A DNA stretch of 64,000 nt from NCBI GenBank assembly GCA_036351775.1, contig JAZBPX010000004.1, forward strand, positions 35,947 to 99,946, written 5' to 3'. Under the pieces are notes generated by a model. It saw only the letters and a program-made list of their open reading frames with translations, had not been told where the DNA came from and did no database searches. Position 1 is the first letter of the stretch; each line of letters starts with the position of its first letter. The stretch comes from Pacificimonas sp036351775. Its GTDB lineage: Bacteria; Pseudomonadota; Alphaproteobacteria; Sphingomonadales; Sphingomonadaceae. Both the position numbers and the translations under genes were made by a program. Below are positions 34,855-43,179 of the stretch, piece after piece.

Positions 34855-35430
34855 TCAACCGATCCGGTCGAGCTTGTCCTTCATTGCGGCAAGCTCGGCC
34901 TTCAGTTCGGCAATTTCGTCTGCCCGCGAGCCGTTTCCTGACGCCGCGGACGGCTCCGGCGCAGAGGGGGCGTCCCCATCGTCAGCGGCACCTGGCTTGA
35001 ACGCCGCCTCGAACATCTTCAGGTTCTGCTGCGCGAGGGCGCCGAGCGGGTTGCCGCCCATCATGGTCTTTGCGAACTGTTCCTGGTTCCGCCGGAACGC
35101 CGCCATCGACGCTTCGAGATAGCTGGGCAGCATCGTCTGCATCTGGTTGCCGTACATACCGATGATTTCGCGCAGGAAACTGGTCGGCAGCATGGTCTGG
35201 CCGTTCGTTTCCTCGTCCATGATGATCTGCGTCAGCACGGACCGCGTGATATCATCGCCGGACTTGGCATCGACCACCTTGAAGTCGATATTCTCGCGCG
35301 TCATTCCGGCGAGCGTGTCCAGCGTTATGTAGCTCGACGTGCCCGTGTTATAGAGGCGGCGGTTGGCATATTTCTTGATGATGGTCGGGCCGTCGGGATC
35401 GTCGGCACCGCGCTTGGATTTTCTTGTCAC
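34855..35430 (-). CDS. phaR: Polyhydroxyalkanoate synthesis regulator PhaR
   Basis: A 191-residue PhaR-type DNA- and PHA-binding repressor. The N-terminal domain has IIKKYANRRLYNTGTSSYITLDTLAGM, the signature of PHB/PHA accumulation regulators. TRSVLTQIIMDEE and the FLREIIGMYGNQMQTMLPSYLE segment follow. A C-terminal coiled coil (EIAELKAELAAMKDKLDRI) ends the protein. The GTG at 35430 has AGGGG 8 bases upstream; an ATG 39 bp further upstream lacks one. It is divergent from the phaC-like gene, which fits repression from the shared 118-bp gap. Confidence 0.92.
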   Translation of the reverse strand: MTRKSKRGADDPDGPTIIKKYANRRLYNTGTSSYITLDTLAGMTRENIDFKVVDAKSGDDITRSVLTQIIMDEETNGQTMLPTSFLREIIGMYGNQMQTMLPSYLEASMAAFRRNQEQFAKTMMGGNPLGALAQQNLKMFEAAFKPGAADDGDAPSAPEPSAASGNGSRADEIAELKAELAAMKDKLDRIG

Positions 35431-35548
35431 GACGATCGCCCCTGTTTTCTGGTCGGCCCGGCAGGCCATGCTGCAATTGCGAAGGCCGTAGCACGGAAAA
35501 TTGCTGCGCAGCAACGTGGCAGACGTGTGACGGCGCTGGAGCAGGCTC

Positions 35549-36601
35549 GTGACCGGCCCGTGGGCCCGAGGGCGCGGACCCCATCCCCTCCCTTTGTTTC
35601 TAAATCTGGTCGCCCGGGAAGTGGGCGGCGACAGCGCCCGCCGCGCCCGCATTCTCGCCGCCGTCGAACGCTACCAGAACGCAGCGCCCTGCGCCGCGCA
35701 GACCCCTCTGCCGGACGTGGCCGCGACGAGCGGTTCCACGCGCCTGTTGTACCTGGCAGGGCGCGGCGTCCCGCTTGTCCTCATCCCATCGCTCGTCAAT
35801 CCGCCTGATGTGCTCGACATGCCGGGACAGTCCTTTGCGCGCTTTCTGGCAAAGGGCTTTGCGGTTCACATCATCGACTGGGGCCGCCCGGACCCGGCCA
35901 TGTCGCAGCTCAGCCTTGCCGGCCTCGTCGAGGAACGGCTGGCCCCCTTGCTCCGCACGCTGGAGCGCCCGGTCCTTGCAGGTTACTGCCTCGGCGGTGC
36001 GCTCGCCATTGCCGCCGCCAGGCTGGTCTATGCACGCGCCCTCCTGACGCTCGCCGCCACCTGGGATCTTCATGCTTACCCGTCCGAACAACGCGCGCAG
36101 CTGGCGGCGCTCTGGAGCCAGGTGAAGACCATAAGCGCAGCAACCGGGACCGTCAGCATGGACATGATCCAGCCGGCCTTCTGGGCGCTCGACCCGGCCC
36201 TTCCGGTGCGGAAATACGAGCGCTACGCCGGAATGCCCCCCGGTTCGGCGCAGGCCCTCCGCTTCGAACGTTTGGAGGACTGGGCCAATGGCGGTCACCC
36301 CTTGCCGTTCCGCGCGGCGCAGGACCTGTTCGAGCGGGGCTTCGCTGGAAACATGCTGGCCCGCGACTGGGTCGTTGGTGGGGAAAGGGTCGATCCGGCT
36401 GCAATCTCTTGCCCCTGGCTCGACATTCGCGCCTCGGATGATCGCATCGTGCCTGCGGCCGCTGCCCCGCCTGCTCCGGAGCGCAGGACCGTCCCCCTTG
36501 GCCATGTCGGGATGATCGTCGGCAGCCGCGCCGAACAGGAAGTGTGGACTCTCGTTCGGGAATGGCTGCAAACGCAAACGCGCATTAACAGTTCATTTTG
36601 A
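35549..36601 (+). CDS. PhaC-like alpha/beta hydrolase (short polyhydroxyalkanoate synthase homolog)
   Basis: A 350-residue alpha/beta hydrolase with a nucleophilic cysteine: GYC147LGG replaces the serine lipase box, as in PHA synthases. DDRIVP supplies a likely Asp and GHVGMI a His, completing a Cys-Asp-His triad. At 350 residues it is close to class III PhaC and far shorter than class I enzymes of about 590 residues, and no PhaE partner is adjacent. It lies between phaR and phaA, so a role in PHA metabolism is likely. The GTG at 35549 follows GGAG. Confidence 0.82.
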   Translation: MTGPWARGRGPHPLPLFLNLVAREVGGDSARRARILAAVERYQNAAPCAAQTPLPDVAATSGSTRLLYLAGRGVPLVLIPSLVNPPDVLDMPGQSFARFLAKGFAVHIIDWGRPDPAMSQLSLAGLVEERLAPLLRTLERPVLAGYCLGGALAIAAARLVYARALLTLAATWDLHAYPSEQRAQLAALWSQVKTISAATGTVSMDMIQPAFWALDPALPVRKYERYAGMPPGSAQALRFERLEDWANGGHPLPFRAAQDLFERGFAGNMLARDWVVGGERVDPAAISCPWLDIRASDDRIVPAAAAPPAPERRTVPLGHVGMIVGSRAEQEVWTLVREWLQTQTRINSSF

Positions 36602-36625
36602 TACGTCTGCGAAAGGAACCCGATC

Positions 36626-37798
36626 ATGACCGAAGTCGTCATCACAGCCGCCAAGCGTACGCCCGTCGGCAGCTTCCTGGGCAGCTTCGCCGCCACCCCG
36701 GCGCACGAGCTTGGCCGTACGGCGATCGTTTCCGCAATGGAGGCCTCCGGCATCGGCGGCGAGGATGTCAGCGAGGTCATTCTCGGCCAGGTCCTGACAG
36801 CCGCGCAGGGCCAGAACCCCGCGCGGCAGGCGGCGATCAACGCCGGTCTGCATGAATCTACACCGGCCTACGGCATTAATCAGGTCTGCGGCTCGGGCCT
36901 CCGCGCCGTCGCCATTGCCAGCCAGCAGATCGCGCTTGGCGATGCCAGCGTCATGATCGCGGGCGGCCAGGAGAACATGTCGATGGCGCCGCACGCCCAG
37001 TCGCTGCGGCAGGGCCAGAAGATGGGCGATCTTGCGCTGGTCGATACCATGATCCGCGACGGCCTCTGGGACGCCTTCAACGGCTATCACATGGGCCAGA
37101 CGGCCGAGAACCTCGCGGAAAAATATCAGGTCACGCGCGATGATCAGGACGCCTTCGCCGCAGCCAGCCAGAACAAGGCGGAGGCAGCCCGGAACGCCGG
37201 CCGCTTCAATGACGAAATCGCCGCCGTCACCCTGAAAACACGCAAGGGCGAGACCGTGATCGACACGGATGAATATATCCGCGACGGCGTCACGGTCGAG
37301 GGATTGTCCGGCCTCCGCCCCGCTTTTACGAAGGATGGCTCGGTTACCGCAGCAAACGCATCCGGCCTCAACGACGGGGCCGCCGCGCTCGTCCTCATGA
37401 GCGCGGATGAAGCCGAGAAGCGCGGCGCTTCTGTCCTTGCCCGTGTCGCCAGCTGGGCCAGCTGCGGCGTCGATCCGGCCTACATGGGCATCGGCCCCGT
37501 CCCCGCCTCTCGCAAGGCGCTGGAGAAGGCCGGCTGGTCCATCGCCGACCTCGACCTGATCGAGGCGAACGAAGCCTTCGCCGCACAGGCGCTGTCGGTG
37601 GGCAAGGAGCTGGGCTGGGATGCGGAGAAGGTGAACGTCAACGGCGGCGCCATCGCCATCGGCCACCCCATCGGTGCGTCAGGTGCCCGCATCCTCGTCA
37701 CGCTGCTTCACGAGATGCAGCGCCGCGACGCCAGGAAAGGTCTCGCAACGCTCTGCATCGGCGGCGGCATGGGAATCGCGCTGACCGTTGAGCGATAG
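36626..37798 (+). CDS. phaA: Acetyl-CoA C-acetyltransferase PhaA
   Basis: A 390-residue biosynthetic thiolase supplying acetoacetyl-CoA for polyhydroxybutyrate. Cys88 is in INQVCGSGLRA, the catalytic His in NGGAIAIGHPIGASGAR and the second Cys in TLCIGGGMGIAL. It begins MTEVVITAAKRTPVGSF like PhaA enzymes. AAAGGAACCC precedes the ATG. It follows the phaC-like gene by 24 bp and its stop is overlapped by 11 bp by the diguanylate cyclase gene, so all three are probably co-transcribed. No phaB reductase is in the window. Confidence 0.93.
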   Translation: MTEVVITAAKRTPVGSFLGSFAATPAHELGRTAIVSAMEASGIGGEDVSEVILGQVLTAAQGQNPARQAAINAGLHESTPAYGINQVCGSGLRAVAIASQQIALGDASVMIAGGQENMSMAPHAQSLRQGQKMGDLALVDTMIRDGLWDAFNGYHMGQTAENLAEKYQVTRDDQDAFAAASQNKAEAARNAGRFNDEIAAVTLKTRKGETVIDTDEYIRDGVTVEGLSGLRPAFTKDGSVTAANASGLNDGAAALVLMSADEAEKRGASVLARVASWASCGVDPAYMGIGPVPASRKALEKAGWSIADLDLIEANEAFAAQALSVGKELGWDAEKVNVNGGAIAIGHPIGASGARILVTLLHEMQRRDARKGLATLCIGGGMGIALTVER

Positions 37799-39758
37799 CG
37801 CCGCCTCCCGTTCCTCCGGCCAGGGCTGGTCCGTGATCCGCCGCTGGCTCGGCATGTCGCTGGCCACGCGCTCCGCCATCGCCCTCAGCCTTGCGCTCGC
37901 CGCGCTGCTGCTGGTGCTGGCGGCGATCGTCTACTGGCAGGGCCGCGAGGGCGGAGAGGCAGAGGCGCTCGCTGCGCTGCAGGAATATAACGAACGCGTC
38001 ATCAACGAACAGCGCATGAGCTTCCAGCGGATCAGCGCCGCCCACGCTGCCGCGGAGCGCACGATGAAACGCGAAATGGCAGGCCTGACCGATGCCGACA
38101 CCGACCGCCTGTACGACGCCTTGTTCCCCGAACAGGCCGACGGCACCCGCCGCTCCGCGCCCTATCTTTTCAACGGCGGTATCGGTCCAACGGGGTATGT
38201 CGAGGGTATCGGTGCCTACATCCCCCCCGGTGATGCCATCGAAAAGAGAACCGCCATTGCGGCCGTCCGCGCGGTTTATGCGATTGGGGTCGGCGCGCGG
38301 TTCGATCTGGAAAGCCTCTATTTTTTCACGCCCAGCAACGCGCTATTCATCTTTGCCCCCGACCGGGCCGACCAGCTGCTCTATTACCGGCAGGAAGCGC
38401 CCGCCGATCTCGATTTCCAGGACGAGGAATTCGCGCAAGTCTCCGTGCCGGCCAACAATCCCGCAGGGGTCATGAAATGTACATCGCTTCAGCCCGTCGT
38501 CTACGATCAGGCCGATACGACATGGACATCGGGCTGCTTTTCTCCCGTCAGTATCGACGGCGCCTATTCCGGCGCGTTCGGCACCACGATTTTCCTGCAG
38601 GATATCGTACCGGAGACGAGGACCGACGCGGATCCGACGTCGAAGACCGTCATCGTATCGGGCGAAGGCCGCCTGGTTTCGCATCCCGATTTTACCCGGC
38701 AGAATAGCGCGGAAACCGGTCGCCGCCTCAACCTGACCGTCGCGGAGGAACCGGAACTGCAGGCGCTCTGGGCCTTTCTTCGCGCGCAGGGCACCTCGTC
38801 ATTCACCGGGATGGCACCCGAACTCGGCGCGGCGGTGTCGATGGAGTATCTACAGGCACCCGGCTGGTATGTCCTGACGCTTCGGCCGCAAGACGCCGTG
38901 GAGGCACAGGCCATCAGCCTTGCCCTCGATATCCTGAGGATCGGCGCCATTGCCATCGCGTTGGCGCTTCTGATCACAGTGATCGTCGTCAGGCGAACCA
39001 TCAGCGCGCCGATGCAGGCGCTGGTGTCGCGTATCGACGATATGCAGCGGCGCGTGCGACCGAACGCGGACACGGAACGCGGCGCGGAATCGTCGAGCGA
39101 ACTGCGCCGGATCTTGAAACGGTTCACGAGAATGTCCGATGACGTCATCGAAGCGCAGAACAATCTTGAAGAAACCATCAAGACCCGAACGGAGGAGCTG
39201 CGCGAGGCCAACCGCCAGCTTCGCCTCATCAGCGAACATGACGCTCTGACGGACATCCCGAACCGCCGGTTCATCATGAAACACCTCGCCGAACAGCTAC
39301 AGATGCGGGGCGGTGCCCCGGGAACGGGCCTTCTCATCGTCGACATCGATCAATTCAAATCGGTCAACGACCGCTATGGCCACCCCGCGGGCGATGACGT
39401 CCTGAAAACCGTGGCGCGGCGCCTCAGCCGTTCCCTTCGCGATGGCGACCGGATCGGCCGTATCGGCGGCGAGGAGTTCCTGATCGTGCTCAAGACCGGC
39501 TCCGAGGCTGCGCTGGCGGCCAGCGGCGACCGCATATGCGCGGTCATCAGCGCCGATCCCATTGTGCTGGAAAGCGGCAAACCGCTCGCCATCACCGTCA
39601 GCGTGGGCGGCGCGCTCGGCCGAGAGCATGACGATGTGGACAGTCTCTTCGGCCGGGCGGACAAGCGGCTGTACCTGGCCAAGGACAATGGCCGGAACCG
39701 CGCGGTCTGCAGCACGGAGAAGGCCGAGGAGCTGGAAAGCGGACACAGGGCCGCATGA
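37788..39758 (+). CDS. Membrane diguanylate cyclase with periplasmic sensor domain and HAMP-like region
   Basis: A 656-residue GGDEF protein making cyclic di-GMP. A helix spans about residues 28-48, followed by a large periplasmic region (about 50-380, Cache-like), a second helix near 383-403 and a HAMP/coiled-coil region to about 475. The GGDEF domain covers residues about 480-640, with an active RIGGEEFL and an intact RDGD inhibitory site five residues before it. The ligand of the sensor domain is unknown. The TTG at 37788 overlaps the phaA stop by 11 bp; an ATG at 37854 is the alternative. Confidence 0.9.
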   Translation: MSDSAASRSSGQGWSVIRRWLGMSLATRSAIALSLALAALLLVLAAIVYWQGREGGEAEALAALQEYNERVINEQRMSFQRISAAHAAAERTMKREMAGLTDADTDRLYDALFPEQADGTRRSAPYLFNGGIGPTGYVEGIGAYIPPGDAIEKRTAIAAVRAVYAIGVGARFDLESLYFFTPSNALFIFAPDRADQLLYYRQEAPADLDFQDEEFAQVSVPANNPAGVMKCTSLQPVVYDQADTTWTSGCFSPVSIDGAYSGAFGTTIFLQDIVPETRTDADPTSKTVIVSGEGRLVSHPDFTRQNSAETGRRLNLTVAEEPELQALWAFLRAQGTSSFTGMAPELGAAVSMEYLQAPGWYVLTLRPQDAVEAQAISLALDILRIGAIAIALALLITVIVVRRTISAPMQALVSRIDDMQRRVRPNADTERGAESSSELRRILKRFTRMSDDVIEAQNNLEETIKTRTEELREANRQLRLISEHDALTDIPNRRFIMKHLAEQLQMRGGAPGTGLLIVDIDQFKSVNDRYGHPAGDDVLKTVARRLSRSLRDGDRIGRIGGEEFLIVLKTGSEAALAASGDRICAVISADPIVLESGKPLAITVSVGGALGREHDDVDSLFGRADKRLYLAKDNGRNRAVCSTEKAEELESGHRAA

Positions 39759-39768
39759 CCGATCGCCG

Positions 39769-40545
39769 ATGACGCTCGCCGCCCGCTTTCGCCGCTACTA
39801 TCAGGGCCAGGAGGGGCGCCGCGCGGCGCGCCAGCTCGCCTATCTCGTCGCGCCCATGGTACGCCAGGAACCGCAGGTCCGGTTCCTCGCCATCGGCTAT
39901 CCCCGCCCCCTCCTAATAGGGCTGAAGCCGGACCGGTTCGAACGCATCGCTCTCCTCGTGACGGAGGGGGTGCCCGCCGCCTATTGGCCGCATCGCGGCG
40001 ACACCAACTGCGCAGCGGCCGGTCATGCCGACGATCTGCCCTTTTCGGGCGCCCTGTTCGATCAGGTGCTGCTCGTCCATGCTCTTGAACATGGAAACGC
40101 TGCCGATATCCTGACGGAGGTGAACCGCGTCCTCGCGCCTGCGGGCGACCTGATTATCCTGGTGCCGAACCGCGCAAGCCTCTGGACCAACTCGGCGCGC
40201 ACGCCGTTCGGCCTTGGCCGGCCCTATCGACGATCGGAGCTGGAGCGTCTCCTGAATGCGCAGGGCTTCGAGGCGCAGAAATGGCGCACCGCACTGCTTG
40301 CCGCACCCCGGCGCAGCCTCAACTGGCTCAACCGCTGGCCATTGCCGCTGCTCGGCGGTCTCGGCGGTGTGCATATCGTTCTGGCGAAGAAAAGCGGCGG
40401 ACCGGCCGCAGCGGCAGTCAGGCGGCGCGGGCGCGCGCGACGACCTTTGCTAGCGCCCGCGCCCCAGGTTGCCGCGCGCGCCATGCCCTTACGCCGTCCA
40501 CCAGGCTGGCCCCCGCGATCACGACCGACAACAGACAGGCCGTGA
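39769..40545 (+). CDS. SAM-dependent methyltransferase-like protein
   Basis: A 258-residue class I methyltransferase-like protein. VRFLAIGYPRPLL occupies the position of the SAM loop, although the usual GxGxG is replaced by IGYPRP. ALFDQVLLVHALEHGNAADILTEVNRVLAPAGDLIILVPNR corresponds to the post-I motifs and the EH dyad. The ATG at 39769 is 10 bp after the diguanylate cyclase stop. The last 43 residues are Arg/Pro/Ala-rich and lie antisense over the next gene (40418-40693), so the true end could be shorter. Substrate unknown. Confidence 0.75.
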   Translation: MTLAARFRRYYQGQEGRRAARQLAYLVAPMVRQEPQVRFLAIGYPRPLLIGLKPDRFERIALLVTEGVPAAYWPHRGDTNCAAAGHADDLPFSGALFDQVLLVHALEHGNAADILTEVNRVLAPAGDLIILVPNRASLWTNSARTPFGLGRPYRRSELERLLNAQGFEAQKWRTALLAAPRRSLNWLNRWPLPLLGGLGGVHIVLAKKSGGPAAAAVRRRGRARRPLLAPAPQVAARAMPLRRPPGWPPRSRPTTDRP

Positions 40546-40693
40546 ACAGCAGCCAGCCAAAGGTCCCCGGATATTCGGCCACATACTGAAATCCGCGCGC
40601 CGCGCCCCCCAGCGCCAGCGCATAAATGACCAGACCGGCTTCAAATCCGTTCTTCAGAACGAACAACTGACCAAGGCGTTCAAGCGTCCCCAT
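40418..40693 (-). CDS. Small membrane protein of unknown function
   Basis: A 91-residue protein with about two hydrophobic segments, near residues 17-38 (AGLVIYALALGGAARGFQYV) and 46-66 (GWLLFTACLLSVVIAGASLV), and a basic tail rich in Arg/Ala. I do not recognise the family. Its 3' third overlaps the end of the methyltransferase gene in antisense by 128 bp, which makes one of the two ends questionable. The sequence is less biased than a random antisense frame and the helices are well formed, so I favour a real gene. Confidence 0.6.
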   Translation of the reverse strand: MGTLERLGQLFVLKNGFEAGLVIYALALGGAARGFQYVAEYPGTFGWLLFTACLLSVVIAGASLVDGVRAWRARQPGARALAKVVARARAA

Positions 40694-40789
40694 ATCCAGA
40701 ATGATGCAAATAACGTGCCAAATCGGACCTTTCGGCGCTTAGATGGTTAACGGGCCCGCGGTTGTAAAAGTTACCGACAGGTTAACGCA

Positions 40790-43072
40790 TCAGCGGCCCG
40801 GAAGCACCACCCCGTTCATCTCCGACCAGCCCTGCAGCGCGGCGCGCATGTTGCGGCCTGCTTTCAGCCAACCGTCGAACTCGGGCACCAGCGCGGCGAG
40901 GTCCAGCGACCGCACCATCGCCTTCACCGGGCCGATCCCGGCGGGCGTGATCGACAGCTGCCGATAGCCCAGCGCCATCAGCGCCATGGCCGCCAGCGGG
41001 CGTCCGCCCATCTCGCCGCAGACGGTCACGGGCTTCCCCGCATGGTCGGCGGCGACGATGATCCGCTTCAGGAAGCGCAGCGCGCTGACGCTCAGCCAGT
41101 CATAGCGCTCTGCCAGCAGCGGGTGCGACCGGTCTGCTGCGAACAGGAACTGGAACAGGTCGTTCGTCCCCACCGACAGGAAATCCACCCGGTCATGAAG
41201 ATCGGGCAGCACCTCGGCGAGCGCGGGCACCTCGAACATCGCGCCGTAGCGGATCTCGCTCGGCAGGGGGCGCCCCCGCGCGGCAAGATGCGCGCACTGG
41301 CTTTCAACGAGGCCCTTGGCCTCATCAAACTCCCACGGCTCTGAAACCATCGGGAACATGACCGACAGCGGCCGTCCCGCCGCCGCATCGAGGAGCGCGC
41401 GGGCCTGCACCTTCATCAGGCCCGCGCGCCCTAGCGCCAGGCGCAGCGCGCGGTAGCCCATGGCCGGGTTCTCTTCCCGTCCAGCCTGGCTGACATAGGG
41501 CACGGCCTTGTCGCCGCCGATATCCACGGTGCGGAAGATGACGGGCTTGCCGTCCGCAGCGTCCAGCACCGACTTGTAGAGTGCAGTCTGCCGTTCCCGG
41601 CGCGGCAGGGCCGCACTGACGAGGAACTGGAACTCGGTGCGGAACAGCCCGATCCCGTCCGCGCCGCTCGCTTCGATCTGCGGCAGGTCGCTGCGCAGCC
41701 CCGCATTGATCAGCAGCGACATGTCGGTTCCGCACAGCGTCGTCGCGGGCTTCCCGACCAGCTTTGCATATTCCGCCTGCCGCCGCGCGCGGACCGCGAT
41801 CTGTTCCTTGAACTGCTGGATGACGGTATCGCGCGGACGCACGAACAGCACGCCCCGCGCGGCATCGAGGATCACTGCGTCGCCCTCGGCGATCTGCGCG
41901 CGGATGTCCTTCACCTGGCCCAGCACCGGTACGCCCATGGCGCGGGCGATAATGATGACATGCGCCGTCGCGCTGCCCTCTTCCAGGACCACGCCCTTCA
42001 GATAGCGGCGGTCATATTCCAGCAGCTCGGCCGGTCCCAGGTTCCGCGCAAGAAGGACCGTGTCGCGCCGAAGCCCCAGGTCCGCCGCCGTCCCCAGCTG
42101 CCCCGTCACGATCCGGAGCAGGCGGTTCGACAGATCTTCGAGATCACTCAGTCTCTCGGCAAAGAAGGGGTCCTTCGCCTCCCGCATCCGGCGGCGCGTT
42201 TTCATCTGCACCCGCTCGATGCCCGCCTCCGCGGTCAGGCCGTTGTCGATCGCCTCGGTGATCCGGCGGATCCAGCCTTCGTCATAGGCGAACATCTTGT
42301 ACGTCTCGAGGATGTCGTCATGATCGCCCGGCGCGGCGAACTCCGCCTTTCCCAGCATGTCGTCGATCTGCGCGCGCATCATCTGAAAGGCCTGGCGCAC
42401 CCGGTCCTTTTCGGCCTCGACATCGTCGGCAACGGTCTGCTCGACAACGACCTTCGGCTGGTGAAAGACCGCCCGCCCGCGCCCGATGCCGTCGACCAGC
42501 GACAGTCCCTCCAGCCGCAGCGGCCCCTCATGGGCGCGCACCCCGCCGATTGCGCGTTCGTCGATCAGGCCGGCCGCGGAAATCAGTTCCGACAGCACCA
42601 TCGCAACGGTCTGCAGCGCCTCGATCTCGACATCGTCATAGTCGCGCGGATCGACATGCTGGACGGAGACGACGCCGACCGCGGTTTCCTGCCGGATGAT
42701 GGGGACACCGGCAAAGCTGTGATACAGGTCCTCGCCCGTTTCCGGCTTGTAGGCGAAGTCCGGATGGTCCGAGGCTTCTGCCAGGTTCAGCGGCTCGCGG
42801 TGTTCGGCGATATGCCCGATCAGTCCCTCACCGATCGCCAGCCGCGTGACGTGCACCGCGCTTTCATTCAGGCCGTGGGTCGCGAACAGCTCCAGCACAC
42901 CCTCACGCAGCAGGTAAATCGAGCAGACCTCCGACGACAGCGACCGCGCGATGATGTCGACGACACGGTTCAGCTTCGCCTGCGCCGTGGCGCGGCTGGC
43001 CATGACCTCATGCAGCCGGCGAAGGATGTCCCGCGCCGCCACACCGGCCGAGACTTTTGCGGGGGCGTTCAT
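40790..43072 (-). CDS. ptsP: Phosphoenolpyruvate-protein phosphotransferase PtsP (nitrogen PTS enzyme I)
   Basis: A 760-residue EI-Ntr. Residues of about 15-165 form a GAF domain (SLSSEVCSIYLLREGVLELF). An EI body follows, starting GLSLVDGIGRGRAVF. The phosphohistidine region reads EEGSATAHVIIIARAMGVP, and the PEP-binding TIM barrel has GIGLFRTEFQFLV, FRTVDIGGDKAVPY, FLSVGTNDLFQF and VCGEMGG. It starts the nitrogen-related phosphorelay to NPr and EIIA-Ntr. The ATG at 43072 is preferred, although a TTG 36 bp upstream is in frame; neither has a strong ribosome binding site. Confidence 0.92.
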   Translation of the reverse strand: MNAPAKVSAGVAARDILRRLHEVMASRATAQAKLNRVVDIIARSLSSEVCSIYLLREGVLELFATHGLNESAVHVTRLAIGEGLIGHIAEHREPLNLAEASDHPDFAYKPETGEDLYHSFAGVPIIRQETAVGVVSVQHVDPRDYDDVEIEALQTVAMVLSELISAAGLIDERAIGGVRAHEGPLRLEGLSLVDGIGRGRAVFHQPKVVVEQTVADDVEAEKDRVRQAFQMMRAQIDDMLGKAEFAAPGDHDDILETYKMFAYDEGWIRRITEAIDNGLTAEAGIERVQMKTRRRMREAKDPFFAERLSDLEDLSNRLLRIVTGQLGTAADLGLRRDTVLLARNLGPAELLEYDRRYLKGVVLEEGSATAHVIIIARAMGVPVLGQVKDIRAQIAEGDAVILDAARGVLFVRPRDTVIQQFKEQIAVRARRQAEYAKLVGKPATTLCGTDMSLLINAGLRSDLPQIEASGADGIGLFRTEFQFLVSAALPRRERQTALYKSVLDAADGKPVIFRTVDIGGDKAVPYVSQAGREENPAMGYRALRLALGRAGLMKVQARALLDAAAGRPLSVMFPMVSEPWEFDEAKGLVESQCAHLAARGRPLPSEIRYGAMFEVPALAEVLPDLHDRVDFLSVGTNDLFQFLFAADRSHPLLAERYDWLSVSALRFLKRIIVAADHAGKPVTVCGEMGGRPLAAMALMALGYRQLSITPAGIGPVKAMVRSLDLAALVPEFDGWLKAGRNMRAALQGWSEMNGVVLPGR

Positions 43073-43179
43073 GCGGCGATGACTAGCAGACCCGTGCCCG
43101 TCCGACAAAGCGGCAGGCGGCGCGCGCGTCCGTTATTTCCCCGCCGCAACGGAATCGACCGTGCAAGCGGCGCCGCGTC

